Shown in pieces: positions 35,572 to 43,400 of a stretch of DNA of 52,088 nucleotides. Below the pieces are notes generated by a model. The model was not told the DNA's origin, did not search any database, and saw only the letters and a list, made by a program, of their open reading frames with translations. Every line of letters begins with the position of its first letter. Positions within the stretch are counted from its first letter, which is position 1. This stretch comes from Rhodococcus wratislaviensis (GTDB lineage Bacteria > Actinomycetota > Actinomycetes > Mycobacteriales > Mycobacteriaceae): assembly GCF_900455735.1 (NCBI RefSeq), contig NZ_UAUI01000020.1, positions 1-52,088 on the forward strand. Reading direction: 5' to 3'. A program made the position numbers and the translations under genes.

Positions 35572-36990
35572 ATGAGTTCGGTTCTAGGTGTGTCGGTCGG
35601 TGCGAGCGCTGTGCGCTTGGCGCGACCCGACTCCGTGAACCGTGACGACGCCGGGAGCCGGCTCGTTCCCGATTTCCGGGCCCAGGTCGTCGCCGCGGGC
35701 CGGGATCTACCGGAGGAACTTGCCGCCGAATCGATCGGCGTCGTCCTCGCCGGGGCACCCGACGCCGGGCAGGTCCACGCCACCGGGGTCGCCTACCGCG
35801 ACGAAGCCCAGGCAGGCGCCGTCCAGGCGGCGATGGCCCGGCAGCAGCTCGCGAACTACCAACTAGTCACCGAGGCCGCGGCGGCGCTGAAGTTCCTCGA
35901 CGTCTCGGGCGCCCTCGGCGCACATGCAACGCTCGTGTTCTACGACCTGGGCAGCTCCGGGCTCACCGTGAGCGTCGTCGACCGGGCGTCGGGTGAGGTG
36001 GTGGAGACCGTCCGCACCGACACGGTGAGCGGAGACGTCTTCGACCGGCTGATCCGCGACAACCAGTTGGAGAACAACCGAATCGAGGAGCCCGGGGACG
36101 CGGCCGCAGGCGTCGCCCTCGACCTCCGCTGTCGTGAGGCGAAGGAGCGCCTGTCCACCGGCGGCGCCGTCGCGGTGCCGGGTGACGGCGGGCTGCTGTT
36201 GCTGTCCCGCGACGTCTTCGACGCGCTGATCGGTGTCACCGTCGAATCCTCGGCGCGCCTCGCCCGCGACGTCGTCACGAGGTCGGGTCGAGCGCCCGAT
36301 GCCGTCGTGCTCATCGGCGGCGGTGCCCGCATTCCCCTGGTGCGGTCGGTGCTGCAATCGTGGCTCGGGTTGCCGGTCGTCGTTCCCGATCACCCCGAAC
36401 TCGTTGCGGCACAGGGTGCTGCGCTGCTCGCCCAGCAGGTGGTTCCGCCACCCGCCGAGGTCGCCAAGGTCCTCCCGCCGCCATCCACACCGCAGTCGGC
36501 ACCGGACGCAGTCGTATCCACCCACCAGGCTCCGAGCACAACCGTCGCACGCACCGGTGCGCCGTCGAGTACTCCGTCCTGGCTGAGCGCTGCCGCGCCG
36601 CCGCCGAGTCAGCAGGTGGCCAAGCCCCAGATCCGGGGGGCCGCGCTGGCGGGCAGCGCGCTCGCCGTGGTGGCGGTGATCGGGCTCGGGCTCGGGTACG
36701 GCAAGAACCTGTTGGCCCGCACGGAGGGCTCGTCTCAGCCGGTGACCACGCAACTCACCCCCGAGTCGCCGGTCGTGACCGAGGTGGCCACGCCGTCGCC
36801 GACGACGGTCCCGCCGTCTCCGACGTCCGCGGCCGTCGAAGCGCCGGTCCAGACGGCGTCGCAGATCCGGATTCCCGAGCCGGCGCCCGCGCCGCCGCCT
36901 CCACCGCCCCCACCACTGTTCCCCGGTCTGCCGCAGATCCAATTGCCGCCGCTCCAACTGCCCGAACTCCCCAGGTTCCCCGGAACGTAG
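35572..36990 (+). CDS. Hsp70-like ATPase domain protein with membrane anchor and Pro-rich tail
   Basis: A 472-residue protein. The first 285 residues look like an Hsp70/actin-type nucleotide-binding domain: phosphate-1 strand VLGVSVGASAVRLA, phosphate-2 region VFYDLGSSGLTVSVV, and adenosine region VVLIGGGARIPLVRSVLQSWLG. Instead of an Hsp70 substrate-binding domain there is a Pro/Ser/Thr-rich linker, a transmembrane helix at about 354-376 and a Pro-rich extracytoplasmic tail with a run of prolines and PxLQLPxLP repeats. Such actinobacterial proteins are annotated as Hsp70 family, but chaperone activity should not be assumed. The start is inferred from the beginning of the conserved strand; the ribosome site is weak. 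Confidence 0.78.
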   Translation: MSSVLGVSVGASAVRLARPDSVNRDDAGSRLVPDFRAQVVAAGRDLPEELAAESIGVVLAGAPDAGQVHATGVAYRDEAQAGAVQAAMARQQLANYQLVTEAAAALKFLDVSGALGAHATLVFYDLGSSGLTVSVVDRASGEVVETVRTDTVSGDVFDRLIRDNQLENNRIEEPGDAAAGVALDLRCREAKERLSTGGAVAVPGDGGLLLLSRDVFDALIGVTVESSARLARDVVTRSGRAPDAVVLIGGGARIPLVRSVLQSWLGLPVVVPDHPELVAAQGAALLAQQVVPPPAEVAKVLPPPSTPQSAPDAVVSTHQAPSTTVARTGAPSSTPSWLSAAAPPPSQQVAKPQIRGAALAGSALAVVAVIGLGLGYGKNLLARTEGSSQPVTTQLTPESPVVTEVATPSPTTVPPSPTSAAVEAPVQTASQIRIPEPAPAPPPPPPPPLFPGLPQIQLPPLQLPELPRFPGT

Positions 36991-37049
36991 TCGCCGCCGT
37001 TCTCCGGGCCTACGATGGGAATGGTTCCGGCGTAGAGAGGATGTGTGCA

Positions 37050-37274
37050 GTGACTGCAAATCCAGCGGAGTTCCACAGCACTCCCAACGTTCCCAGGCCT
37101 TCGGCGGCCTCGCCGGCAGAAACGCGCCGGCTCGTCGCCTATTCCAAGCCGATCCTGAAGATGTTCCCGCCCACCAGCGAGCATGCGGCCAAGGTGACGA
37201 TGCTGACCGTCTACGCGCTGATGATCATCGCCATCGTCTTCATCATCCTCCGGGAGTTCGGCGTCTTCAGCTAG
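37050..37274 (+). CDS. Small single-span membrane protein
   Basis: A 74-residue protein with one hydrophobic helix near its C-terminus (VTMLTVYALMIIAIVFIILREFG), which gives it a tail-anchored look. The N-terminal two thirds is polar and probably cytoplasmic. GTG 37050 is preferred over ATG 37041 because AGAGG lies about 9 bases upstream of the GTG but abuts the ATG. Function unknown; I do not recognise the family. It follows the Hsp70-like gene by 59 bp and may be co-transcribed with it. It converges on the YibE/F gene, with 11 bp between stops and no visible terminator. Confidence 0.65.
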   Translation: MTANPAEFHSTPNVPRPSAASPAETRRLVAYSKPILKMFPPTSEHAAKVTMLTVYALMIIAIVFIILREFGVFS

Positions 37275-37285
37275 CGGTCGCCGCG

Positions 37286-38596
37286 CTACTTCGAATGGCG
37301 GCCACCGCGTGACGGCGTGATCGCGGGCGCCCTGCCGGAGGGACCCGCGCCGATCGGACGTGCCAGCATCACCGCGATCGCGGTGGTCAGCGGAACCGAC
37401 AGCGCGAGGGCGATGCCACCGACCGCCGAACGCACGATCTCGATGGCCACGGCATCGCTGAGCAGCACGTCCTGGATCGACCGCCCCGCAACACTGAACA
37501 GCAACAGCAGCGGCAGCGCCCCGCCGGCATACGCGAGGACGAGGGTGTAGACGGTGCTGGCGATGTGATCGCGACCGACGCGCATCGCCGAACCGAAGAT
37601 CTGACGCCGGGACGCGTCGGGGTCGAGCGACGCCAGTTCGAACGCCGACGCCGCCTGCGTGATGGTGACGTCGTTGAGCACACCGAGCGAGCCGATGATG
37701 AACCCGGCCAGCAGGAGGCCGGTGATGCTGACGTGCTGGATGTACGTCTGGACGTTGGTGTTCTGTTCCTCGGAAAGCCCTGTCAGACGAGTCATCTCGA
37801 TGGTGGCGTAGGACAGGATCGCGGCCACCAGCATCGACGCGAGAGTGCCCAGCAACGCCGAACTCGTTCGCAGGGAGACACCGTGCGCGAGGTACAGCAC
37901 GGCATACAGGATCACGGCGCCAGAGACGAGAGCCACCGGGATCGCGGGTTGTCCGTCCAGCAGGGCCGGGAGCGTGAACAGGACGAGCACGCCGAACGAA
38001 ACCACGATGCCGACGAGCGCCCGGAATCCGCGCCAGCGCGCGACCGCGATCACGACGACGGCGAACGCGAGTGCGATGAGAGTGACGGGCAGGCCGCGGG
38101 CGTAATCCTCGAACGAGTACTCCGTTGTGCCGTTCACGTCCGTCTGACGGGACAGCCGGATGCTCTCGCCCACCCGGAGGTCGGGTTGCCCGGGTCCGGG
38201 AATGATTTCGAGCAGCGTCTGGGTACCGGTGTTGGGACCGGACTCGATGTCGACGATGCTGCGCTGGCACTCGTACGCGCCGGCGGGCGGCGGCAGCGGG
38301 GCGCCGGTGAAGACGCGCCCGGCCGACGGGCTTCCACAGTCGCCGATGTTCTGCATCGTGACCGTGCCCGACTCCGTGACGACCGCACCGCCCTGGGCGC
38401 TCTGGAAGGGCTGTTCGACGTCGACGCCCGGTTTGCCGGGCCACAACGCGATAACGCCGATGAGCACCGCGATGCCGATGGCGACGAGGAGCCCGACGAC
38501 CACCTTGGCGGCCACGGGCCCCATCGGGGCCGGTCCGTCGCTGTGGCCGTGGCCGTGTCCGTGTCCGTGTCCGTGGAATTCGCTCATCGGCCGCAT
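37286..38596 (-). CDS. YibE/F-family membrane protein with His-rich N-terminus
   Basis: A membrane protein of about 436 residues with one N-terminal helix (KVVVGLLVAIGIAVLIGVIALWPG), an extracytoplasmic domain of about 120 residues, and seven or so further helices. These include ALVSGAVILYAVLYLAHG and the family-typical GSLGVLNDVTITQAASAFEL. YibE/F proteins are widespread, and a transport role is suspected but not shown. The N-terminus has a GH repeat (HGHGHGHGHGHS) that could bind metal ions. The start is uncertain: ATG 38596 or 38587, both just before the His run, without a strong ribosome site. A longer frame reaches 38764. Upstream lies the structured 6C RNA region. Confidence 0.85.
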   Translation of the reverse strand: MRPMSEFHGHGHGHGHGHSDGPAPMGPVAAKVVVGLLVAIGIAVLIGVIALWPGKPGVDVEQPFQSAQGGAVVTESGTVTMQNIGDCGSPSAGRVFTGAPLPPPAGAYECQRSIVDIESGPNTGTQTLLEIIPGPGQPDLRVGESIRLSRQTDVNGTTEYSFEDYARGLPVTLIALAFAVVVIAVARWRGFRALVGIVVSFGVLVLFTLPALLDGQPAIPVALVSGAVILYAVLYLAHGVSLRTSSALLGTLASMLVAAILSYATIEMTRLTGLSEEQNTNVQTYIQHVSITGLLLAGFIIGSLGVLNDVTITQAASAFELASLDPDASRRQIFGSAMRVGRDHIASTVYTLVLAYAGGALPLLLLFSVAGRSIQDVLLSDAVAIEIVRSAVGGIALALSVPLTTAIAVMLARPIGAGPSGRAPAITPSRGGRHSK

Positions 38597-38798
38597 CGCG
38601 TCGGCTGCTGGGGGGATTGTCTCGGCACGCACGACAGGGTAGTCGGACGGCGACCGGCGACGCTGTGACGGAAGGGGCGTGCGGTGCCGGTGGTGCCACA
38701 CTGTCAGGCGCGTATTGCTCTCGTGTCGCTTATATGTCGCCGGTGTGATTAGATATCGAAGCATGGCACGCAGCAGCTAATCTGCAGCGAACGCCGAA

Positions 38799-38868
38799 CT
38801 CCACGCAGAGGTGGTCCGGAACTCCGAACGAGGGGTGTGTTCCGCGGACGCTGAGCCGCTGCGTGGAG
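38799..38868. repeat. Perfect 10-bp inverted repeat with 50-bp spacer
   Basis: CTCCACGCAG at 38799-38808 and CTGCGTGGAG at 38859-38868 are exact inverse complements. Inside, GGTCCGGAA and TTCCGCGGAC can pair further. The structure lies between the 6C RNA core and the YibE/F gene. It could be a terminator-like or leader structure of transcripts running leftward, or an unrelated cruciform. No T-run follows. Confidence 0.5.
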
Positions 38869-38883
38869 AGATTTGCCGAGCTG

Positions 38884-38975
38884 GGTGGCGGGGTACAGGG
38901 GGGGTTGACCCCGCCACCAACCTGGCGCCCACAGGGGGGGAGGGGCGACAGGTGCTCGAGGCACTCGAGGTGCCG
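38884..38975 (-). ncRNA. 6C RNA
   Basis: Read on the minus strand, two neighbouring hairpins have very similar form. Hairpin 1 (38953-38920) has stem ACCTG-t-CGCCC against GGGCG-c-CAGGT, with a single mismatch. Hairpin 2 (38918-38884) has a perfect 11-bp stem, GGTGGCGGGGT against ACCCCGCCACC. Both loops are 12-13 bases, hold a run of seven C, and end in CTGT. Two GC-rich hairpins with C-run loops define the actinobacterial 6C RNA (B11 in M. tuberculosis), a small RNA studied in mycobacteria. The 5' end is estimated from the upstream promoter; the 3' end is uncertain and may extend left of 38884. Confidence 0.88.
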
Positions 38976-38981
38976 GTTGCC

Positions 38982-39012
38982 AATCTACCGACACGGTAGG
39001 GGTATTCGTCAA
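38982..39012 (-). promoter_or_regulatory. Candidate promoter of the 6C RNA
   Basis: On the minus strand TTGACG (39012-39007) and TAGATT (38987-38982) lie 19 bp apart, slightly longer than ideal. Transcription would start near 38975, about 20 bases before the first 6C hairpin. The perfect small inverted repeat CTACCG/CGGTAG (38985-38999) overlaps the spacer and -10 box and could be a regulatory site. Confidence 0.45.
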
Positions 39013-39090
39013 CCGGGTAGGTGAAATCGCCCACATGTCGTGACCTCGCACCCCGACGGCCTAGGATTATGGCCGTTCGGAGGTGTTCCA

Positions 39091-39609
39091 GTGCGAATCT
39101 CGCGGCAGTCGCGATCCAGCAACCATCTTCGCCGGATCGTGGCGGAGATGGGTATTCCCGTGCCCTGGAACAGGGATCAGCTCGTCGCCGGCGTCGCAGC
39201 CCGTCGTGGGCGTCCTATTCACCTGGTCCCGGTGTCGCACTCCCTGGTCCAGGGCGGTCATTCCGGTCTCTGGCTCGCCCGGGCCGAGGACGACGTGATC
39301 CTGTATGCAGCAGGAACGTCGGACGTGCACGCCACCCACATCATCTGCCACGAACTGGCACACATGGAGCTCGGCCACGACCGCGACACGGTCGGGGACA
39401 CCTCCGTCGACTCGACAGTGCTGTCGGTGACCGCGCCGTCGGTCGACACGGCGCGCGTGGTCAAAATGCTCGGCCGGTCCAACTATTCGAACGACCAGGA
39501 ATACGAGGCGGAGCTTCTCGCCACCCTGATCATGGCGGGTCGCCGAGCGAGGACGAGCGACGACACCGTCGGTGACGCACGGGTGTCGCGGATGCTCGGA
39601 ACGTTCTGA
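39091..39609 (+). CDS. ImmA/IrrE-like zinc metallopeptidase
   Basis: A 172-residue protein with the HEXXH zinc motif as HELAH (His87, Glu88, His91) in THIICHELAHMELGHDR and a likely third ligand Glu in QEYEAELLATLIM. The N-terminal half has the family pattern, including a segment ending SGLWLARAEDDVILYAAGTSD. ImmA-type enzymes cleave Cro/C1-type repressors and so switch on the repressed genes. Here two HTH-type regulators are encoded nearby on the other strand. GTG 39091 is chosen because GGAGG lies 7 bases upstream. It is followed after 4 bp by a membrane-protein gene, so the two are almost certainly one operon. Confidence 0.85.
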   Translation: MRISRQSRSSNHLRRIVAEMGIPVPWNRDQLVAGVAARRGRPIHLVPVSHSLVQGGHSGLWLARAEDDVILYAAGTSDVHATHIICHELAHMELGHDRDTVGDTSVDSTVLSVTAPSVDTARVVKMLGRSNYSNDQEYEAELLATLIMAGRRARTSDDTVGDARVSRMLGTF

Positions 39610-39613
39610 CGCC

Positions 39614-40795
39614 GTGTACGAACCGCCCACCTATGTGAGCTGGCCACTCCTGGCCGTCGTGTGGGGGACGACCCTCCTGCGCCTGGCTCTCGTCCGGTCG
39701 ACGGTCGCCGAACGCCGGATGAACGCCGCCCTCGTCTTCGCCTCCCTCTCCCTGGTCCTCCAGAGATCGCTGGCGCAGGTCTGGCTCGACCGCTGGTTCG
39801 GCTACGGATTCGCGAACACTCTCAGCAACGTCTGCATCATCCTCACCGCGGCGTCGCTGATCAGCCTGTTCTCCGCGTGGGCACTCGGCCCGTCGCGTCT
39901 TCCCCGAATCCACGTCGTCTCGCTGTCGATGTGTGCCGTCGCGGGGGCAATCCTCATCGGCCTCAGCGCGCCGGCGCGATCGCGGGGCGTCGCCATCGCC
40001 GACGAGGGTGGCTGGCCCTTCGCGGCGTACTGCATCACGTACGCGGTTCCGATCCTGTCCGTCGCCCTGCTCAACCTCTGGATCTCGCTGAAGGCCGTGC
40101 GCACCGCGACACCGGGACGCGAGCGCCGGGTGTTTCTCGCGGTCATCGCCCTGTCGTTGTTCGAGGTGTTCGACATGGGGGTCGTCGTGACGACCGGTGT
40201 GGTCAACGCGGTCAGCGAAGACAACGCCCTGACCGAATCGCACAGCGACTCGGGGGCGTTCATCCGCCTGCTCGTCGTGTCGGCGGGCGCGCTCATCTCG
40301 GTCGGACCGGTGGTACGGGTGCTCGGTCACCGGCGGCGGTCGCGGCGGGTCACCCGGCGTCTGCAGCCGATATGGCTGACCCTGACCGGCGCGGTGCCCG
40401 AAGTGGTCCTGGAACTGCGACCGGCGGATCGCCGGGCACTGTCGTCCCGGAGCCGCCTGGACCGCATGAGCGTCGAGATCCGCGACGCGATCATGATCCT
40501 CGACCGGCACGTGGTGTTCGAACTCGGCGGGCATACCGGCGCCGCGCCGCCCGTGGTCACCGCGACGCGACTGCACCTCGCGTGCCTGGCCCGCAGGGCC
40601 GGTCACCGCGCGCACGGCACAGGCGGGACGGCGCACCTGTTCACGACCGACGTCGGCGGCGAACCGTGGGAGCTGGCCCGGCTGGCCGATCACTGGCGGG
40701 ACGCCGAGCATCTGGCGGCCGAACTGTGGGCGCGTCGCCTCCCTCAGTTCGGCGGCCCCGCGGACCCGTCGGCGCGCGTCCCCGCTCAGGTCTGA
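39614..40795 (+). CDS. MAB_1171c-like membrane protein
   Basis: About 393 residues. The N-terminal 240 or so residues hold seven hydrophobic helices (for example SWPLLAVVWGTTLLRLALV, LSMCAVAGAILIGLSA, LIVVSAGALISVGPVV-like region). The C-terminal 150 residues are cytoplasmic, with LQPIWLTLTGAVPEVVLEL and LDRMSVEIRDAIMILDRHV. This layout fits the MAB_1171c/DUF6545 group of actinobacterial membrane proteins, often beside XRE regulators and ImmA-like peptidases. Function unproven; a transporter label in databases is tentative. GTG 39614 starts 4 bp after the peptidase stop. The 3' end overlaps the convergent regulator gene by 10 bp. Confidence 0.72.
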   Translation: MYEPPTYVSWPLLAVVWGTTLLRLALVRSTVAERRMNAALVFASLSLVLQRSLAQVWLDRWFGYGFANTLSNVCIILTAASLISLFSAWALGPSRLPRIHVVSLSMCAVAGAILIGLSAPARSRGVAIADEGGWPFAAYCITYAVPILSVALLNLWISLKAVRTATPGRERRVFLAVIALSLFEVFDMGVVVTTGVVNAVSEDNALTESHSDSGAFIRLLVVSAGALISVGPVVRVLGHRRRSRRVTRRLQPIWLTLTGAVPEVVLELRPADRRALSSRSRLDRMSVEIRDAIMILDRHVVFELGGHTGAAPPVVTATRLHLACLARRAGHRAHGTGGTAHLFTTDVGGEPWELARLADHWRDAEHLAAELWARRLPQFGGPADPSARVPAQV

Positions 40796-41226
40796 CGAGG
40801 GTCCGGGGCCGCGACCGGCACCGGTCCGTGACTCCGCCGCAGATTCTCCAGAAGGGGAATCAGCGATTCCATTTCCGCCGTGGTCGGCTCCGCGGATGCG
40901 TCGAGCGATCGCATCGACAGGTGCCGGACGCCGGCCTCGCGGACCGCGATCTTGAAACGGACCAGCGTGTCGTAGTCGTGATAGCCGTCGGCGGCGAGGT
41001 ACTGCTCTGGGGCGTGGAAGTGCTGCGCGACCGCCCGCAGGACGTCGGGCTCGGGCGCGGGGTGATCGTTTCTGCGCAGGGACTCGATCTCGGACGGCTC
41101 GACGGGACGGCCGAGGATCCGCGACACACCCGCGGCGACGGTGTCGTCACCCGGTTCGGGACCGTCGAGGTCGTGGGCCAGCGAGAAGAGGCGGTTGACC
41201 CGCACCGACAGTGGCACGCCGTTCAT
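40786..41226 (-). CDS. EspR-like DNA-binding regulator
   Basis: A 146-residue protein resembling mycobacterial EspR, a nucleoid-associated, dimeric HTH protein that controls ESX-1 genes. The similarity runs from VRVNRLFSLAHDLDG through a helix-turn-helix (ILGRPVEPSEIESLRRNDHPAPEPDVLRAVAQHF) to the C-terminal dimerisation helices (RFKIAVREAGVRHLSMRSL). The recognition helix of EspR (SAPYLSQLRSGNRTNPS) is here EPSEIESLRRNDHPAPE. The start overlaps the stop of the upstream XRE gene as ATGA, so the two are translated together. The target is unknown, but co-location with an ImmA-like peptidase suggests the peptidase or membrane protein is under its control (inference). Confidence 0.77.
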   Translation of the reverse strand: MNGVPLSVRVNRLFSLAHDLDGPEPGDDTVAAGVSRILGRPVEPSEIESLRRNDHPAPEPDVLRAVAQHFHAPEQYLAADGYHDYDTLVRFKIAVREAGVRHLSMRSLDASAEPTTAEMESLIPLLENLRRSHGPVPVAAPDPRQT

Positions 41227-41942
41227 GCGTTCACCTCCGCGTCTCCGCTGCGTTCGGGATCCTCGGTGGCCACGAGTTTCACCGCGTCCTCCCATCGCCG
41301 CCAGAAGCGCTCCCGGGTGGCCGCGTCGAGATCCTCTCCGCGGCCGTAGAGGAAGCGGCGATACCGCGCTTCCTCGAGCTCACGCGGGTCGGTCACCGTG
41401 GACGGTTCCTCCAGCAGATGACCGAACGCGAATTCCACCAGCGGTTGGCGCGGCCCGGCGGGTCCTCCGTTGACTTCCAGCAACCGCGTCACGTACGCGC
41501 CGGTGATCTTCGAGACCACCCGGCTCAGTTCGCCCGCCGCTTCAGCGAGGCCCGGAACCTCGGGATGCGCCGCGCTCAGCTTCGTGATCTGGGTGTGCGG
41601 CCCCAGGATCTCGATGATCGTGTCCAGATCCAGCGGAATCTCCGACGGCCCGAGCGTCAGCGGGCGCGCGGTAGGCGACCGGTCGTCCCCGTCGAGCGCC
41701 TCGAGCGGGGTCGGATGGCCGCCGTCGAGGGTGCGAGCCGCGCTGCCCGGAGCCCAGCGGAGCGCGACATCCAGCTTGCGGAGGGTCTCGATGCTCGGAT
41801 CCGGGCCGGTCCCGTTCTCGGCACGCGTCTGAGCTGCGTCGGACGGGCCACCCGCGGCCGTGACCTCGTCCTGTGTCAGGTTCAGCAAACGCCGCCGTCG
41901 GTGGACGAATTGTCCGAAACGCGCGCGGGTGCTGGTGACCAT
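41223..41942 (-). CDS. XRE-family regulator
   Basis: A 239-residue protein with an N-terminal Cro/C1-type helix-turn-helix (FGQFVHRRRRLLNLTQDEVTA, then AAQTRAENGTGPDPSIETLRKLDVAL). A C-terminal domain of about 150 residues follows that I do not recognise. ATG 41942 is preferred over the in-frame ATG at 41966, because GGGGGA lies upstream and the earlier ATG lies inside a strong hairpin. The 3' end is ATGA-coupled to the EspR-like gene. It could be the repressor cleaved by the ImmA-like enzyme (inference). A hairpin at 41958-41992 in its leader may be the operator. Confidence 0.75.
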   Translation of the reverse strand: MVTSTRARFGQFVHRRRRLLNLTQDEVTAAGGPSDAAQTRAENGTGPDPSIETLRKLDVALRWAPGSAARTLDGGHPTPLEALDGDDRSPTARPLTLGPSEIPLDLDTIIEILGPHTQITKLSAAHPEVPGLAEAAGELSRVVSKITGAYVTRLLEVNGGPAGPRQPLVEFAFGHLLEEPSTVTDPRELEEARYRRFLYGRGEDLDAATRERFWRRWEDAVKLVATEDPERSGDAEVNA

Positions 41943-41957
41943 GCTTTTCCCCCAGGA

Positions 41958-41992
41958 GACACGCAAGCGACGCGCGTGTCGCTTGCTGTGTC
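41958..41992. terminator. Strong hairpin between alaA and the XRE gene
   Basis: GACAC then GCAAGCGAC at 41958-41971 pair with GTCGCTTGC and GTGTC at 41978-41992, a 14-pair stem with one bulged base and a 6-base loop. It follows the alaA stop at once on the minus strand, so it may stop alaA transcription, but no T-run follows. It equally lies in the XRE leader, and its symmetry would suit an autoregulatory operator. Confidence 0.45.
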
Positions 41993-41998
41993 TCGATC

Positions 41999-43261
41999 CT
42001 ACTGCTTGTAGCTGGTGAGGAAATTTCCGAACCGCTCGATGGCGACAGCGAGATCACGCGCCCACGGCAACGTCACGATGCGGAGGTGATCGTGGTCCGG
42101 CCAGTTGAACCCGGTGCCCTGCACCATCAGGATCTTCTCCTGCAGCAGAAGGTCCTGGACCAGCTTCTCGTCGTCGTAGATCTCGTAGACGTTCGGGTCG
42201 AGGCGGGGAAAGGCGTACAGCGCGCCCTTCGGCTTCACACAGGAGACACCCGGAATCATGTTGAGCCGTTCCCAGGCCACGTCACGCTGCTCGAGCAGTC
42301 GCCCACCCGGCAGGATCAGGTCTTCGATGCTCTGGTGCCCACCGAGCGCCACCTGGATGGCGTGCTGACCGGGCACGTTCGGGCACAGACGCGTCGACGC
42401 CAGCAGGTCGAGTCCCTCGAGGAAACCCGCGGCGTGTTCCTTCGGGCCCGTGATGGCCACCCAACCGGACCGGTAACCGGCGACGCGGTACGCCTTCGAC
42501 AGGCCGTTGAACGTCAGGCACAGCAGGTCCGGGGCCAGCGTCGCGAGTGAGATGTGCTTGGCGTCGTCGTAGAGGATCTTGTCGTAGATCTCGTCCGCGA
42601 GGAGCAGCAGCTGATGCTTGCGCGCCAGGTCGACGAGCTGCTGTAGCACCTCCATCGAGTACACCGCACCCGTCGGATTGTTCGGGTTGATGACCAGCAG
42701 CGCCTTGGTCTTGTCCGTGATCTTCGACTCGATGTCCGCGATGTCGGGGTTCCAGTCGTTGCCCTCGTCGCACAGGTAGTGCACCGGGGTGCCGCCGGCG
42801 AGGCTCGTCATCGCCGTCCACAACGGGTAGTCCGGTGCCGGGATCAGCACCTCGTCGCCGTTGTCGAGGAGCGCCTGCATCGTCATCGTGATGAGCTCGG
42901 ACACGCCGTTGCCCAGGTAGATGTCGTCGACGTCGAGTTCGGGGAACCCGGCGACCAGCTCGTAGCGGGTGACGATCGCGCGCCGCGCCGACAGGATGCC
43001 CTTGGACTCGGAGTACCCCTGCGCGTACGGGAGCGCGGCGATCATGTCGCGCATGATCACGTCCGGCGCGTCGAAACCGAACGGCGCAGGGTTGCCGATG
43101 TTGAGCTTCAGGATCCGGTGGCCTTCCGCCTCCAGCCGGGCGGCGTGGGCATGTACCGGTCCACGAATCTCGTAGAGCACGTTCTGAAGCTTGGTGGACT
43201 GCTCCAGCTTGCGGTGCGGCATGCGGTGATGGCCGTGGTCTGGGTTGCTCACGAGCGTCAT
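41999..43261 (-). CDS. alaA: Alanine/aspartate aminotransferase (AlaA-like)
   Basis: A PLP enzyme of about 420 residues. The sequence follows E. coli AlaA and the mycobacterial orthologue annotated AspC throughout: KLQNVLYEIRGPVHAHAARL, KLNIGNPAPFGFDAP, NPNNPTGAVY, LLLADEIYDKILYDDA and the Schiff-base Lys in FNGLSKAYRVAGYRSGW. It likely makes alanine from pyruvate and glutamate in the cytoplasm. ATG 43261 is chosen because GGGAG lies upstream; ATG 43222 (MPHRKLEQ) is also possible and begins closer to the conserved start. Single gene, divergent from the carotenoid oxygenase gene with 139 bp between them. Confidence 0.93.
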   Translation of the reverse strand: MTLVSNPDHGHHRMPHRKLEQSTKLQNVLYEIRGPVHAHAARLEAEGHRILKLNIGNPAPFGFDAPDVIMRDMIAALPYAQGYSESKGILSARRAIVTRYELVAGFPELDVDDIYLGNGVSELITMTMQALLDNGDEVLIPAPDYPLWTAMTSLAGGTPVHYLCDEGNDWNPDIADIESKITDKTKALLVINPNNPTGAVYSMEVLQQLVDLARKHQLLLLADEIYDKILYDDAKHISLATLAPDLLCLTFNGLSKAYRVAGYRSGWVAITGPKEHAAGFLEGLDLLASTRLCPNVPGQHAIQVALGGHQSIEDLILPGGRLLEQRDVAWERLNMIPGVSCVKPKGALYAFPRLDPNVYEIYDDEKLVQDLLLQEKILMVQGTGFNWPDHDHLRIVTLPWARDLAVAIERFGNFLTSYKQ

Positions 43262-43400
43262 TCTCCCACTCCCGGGCAACCGGATTTCTACTGGTGGGTA
43301 TCAGACCGCCGTCGCGTCGTCGAAACACCCCGCCCGCGCAGGTGGCCGCCGTACCCTCGAGAGGGGGTCGTGTTCACCGCGCCCGGAGGGAATGACGCAC

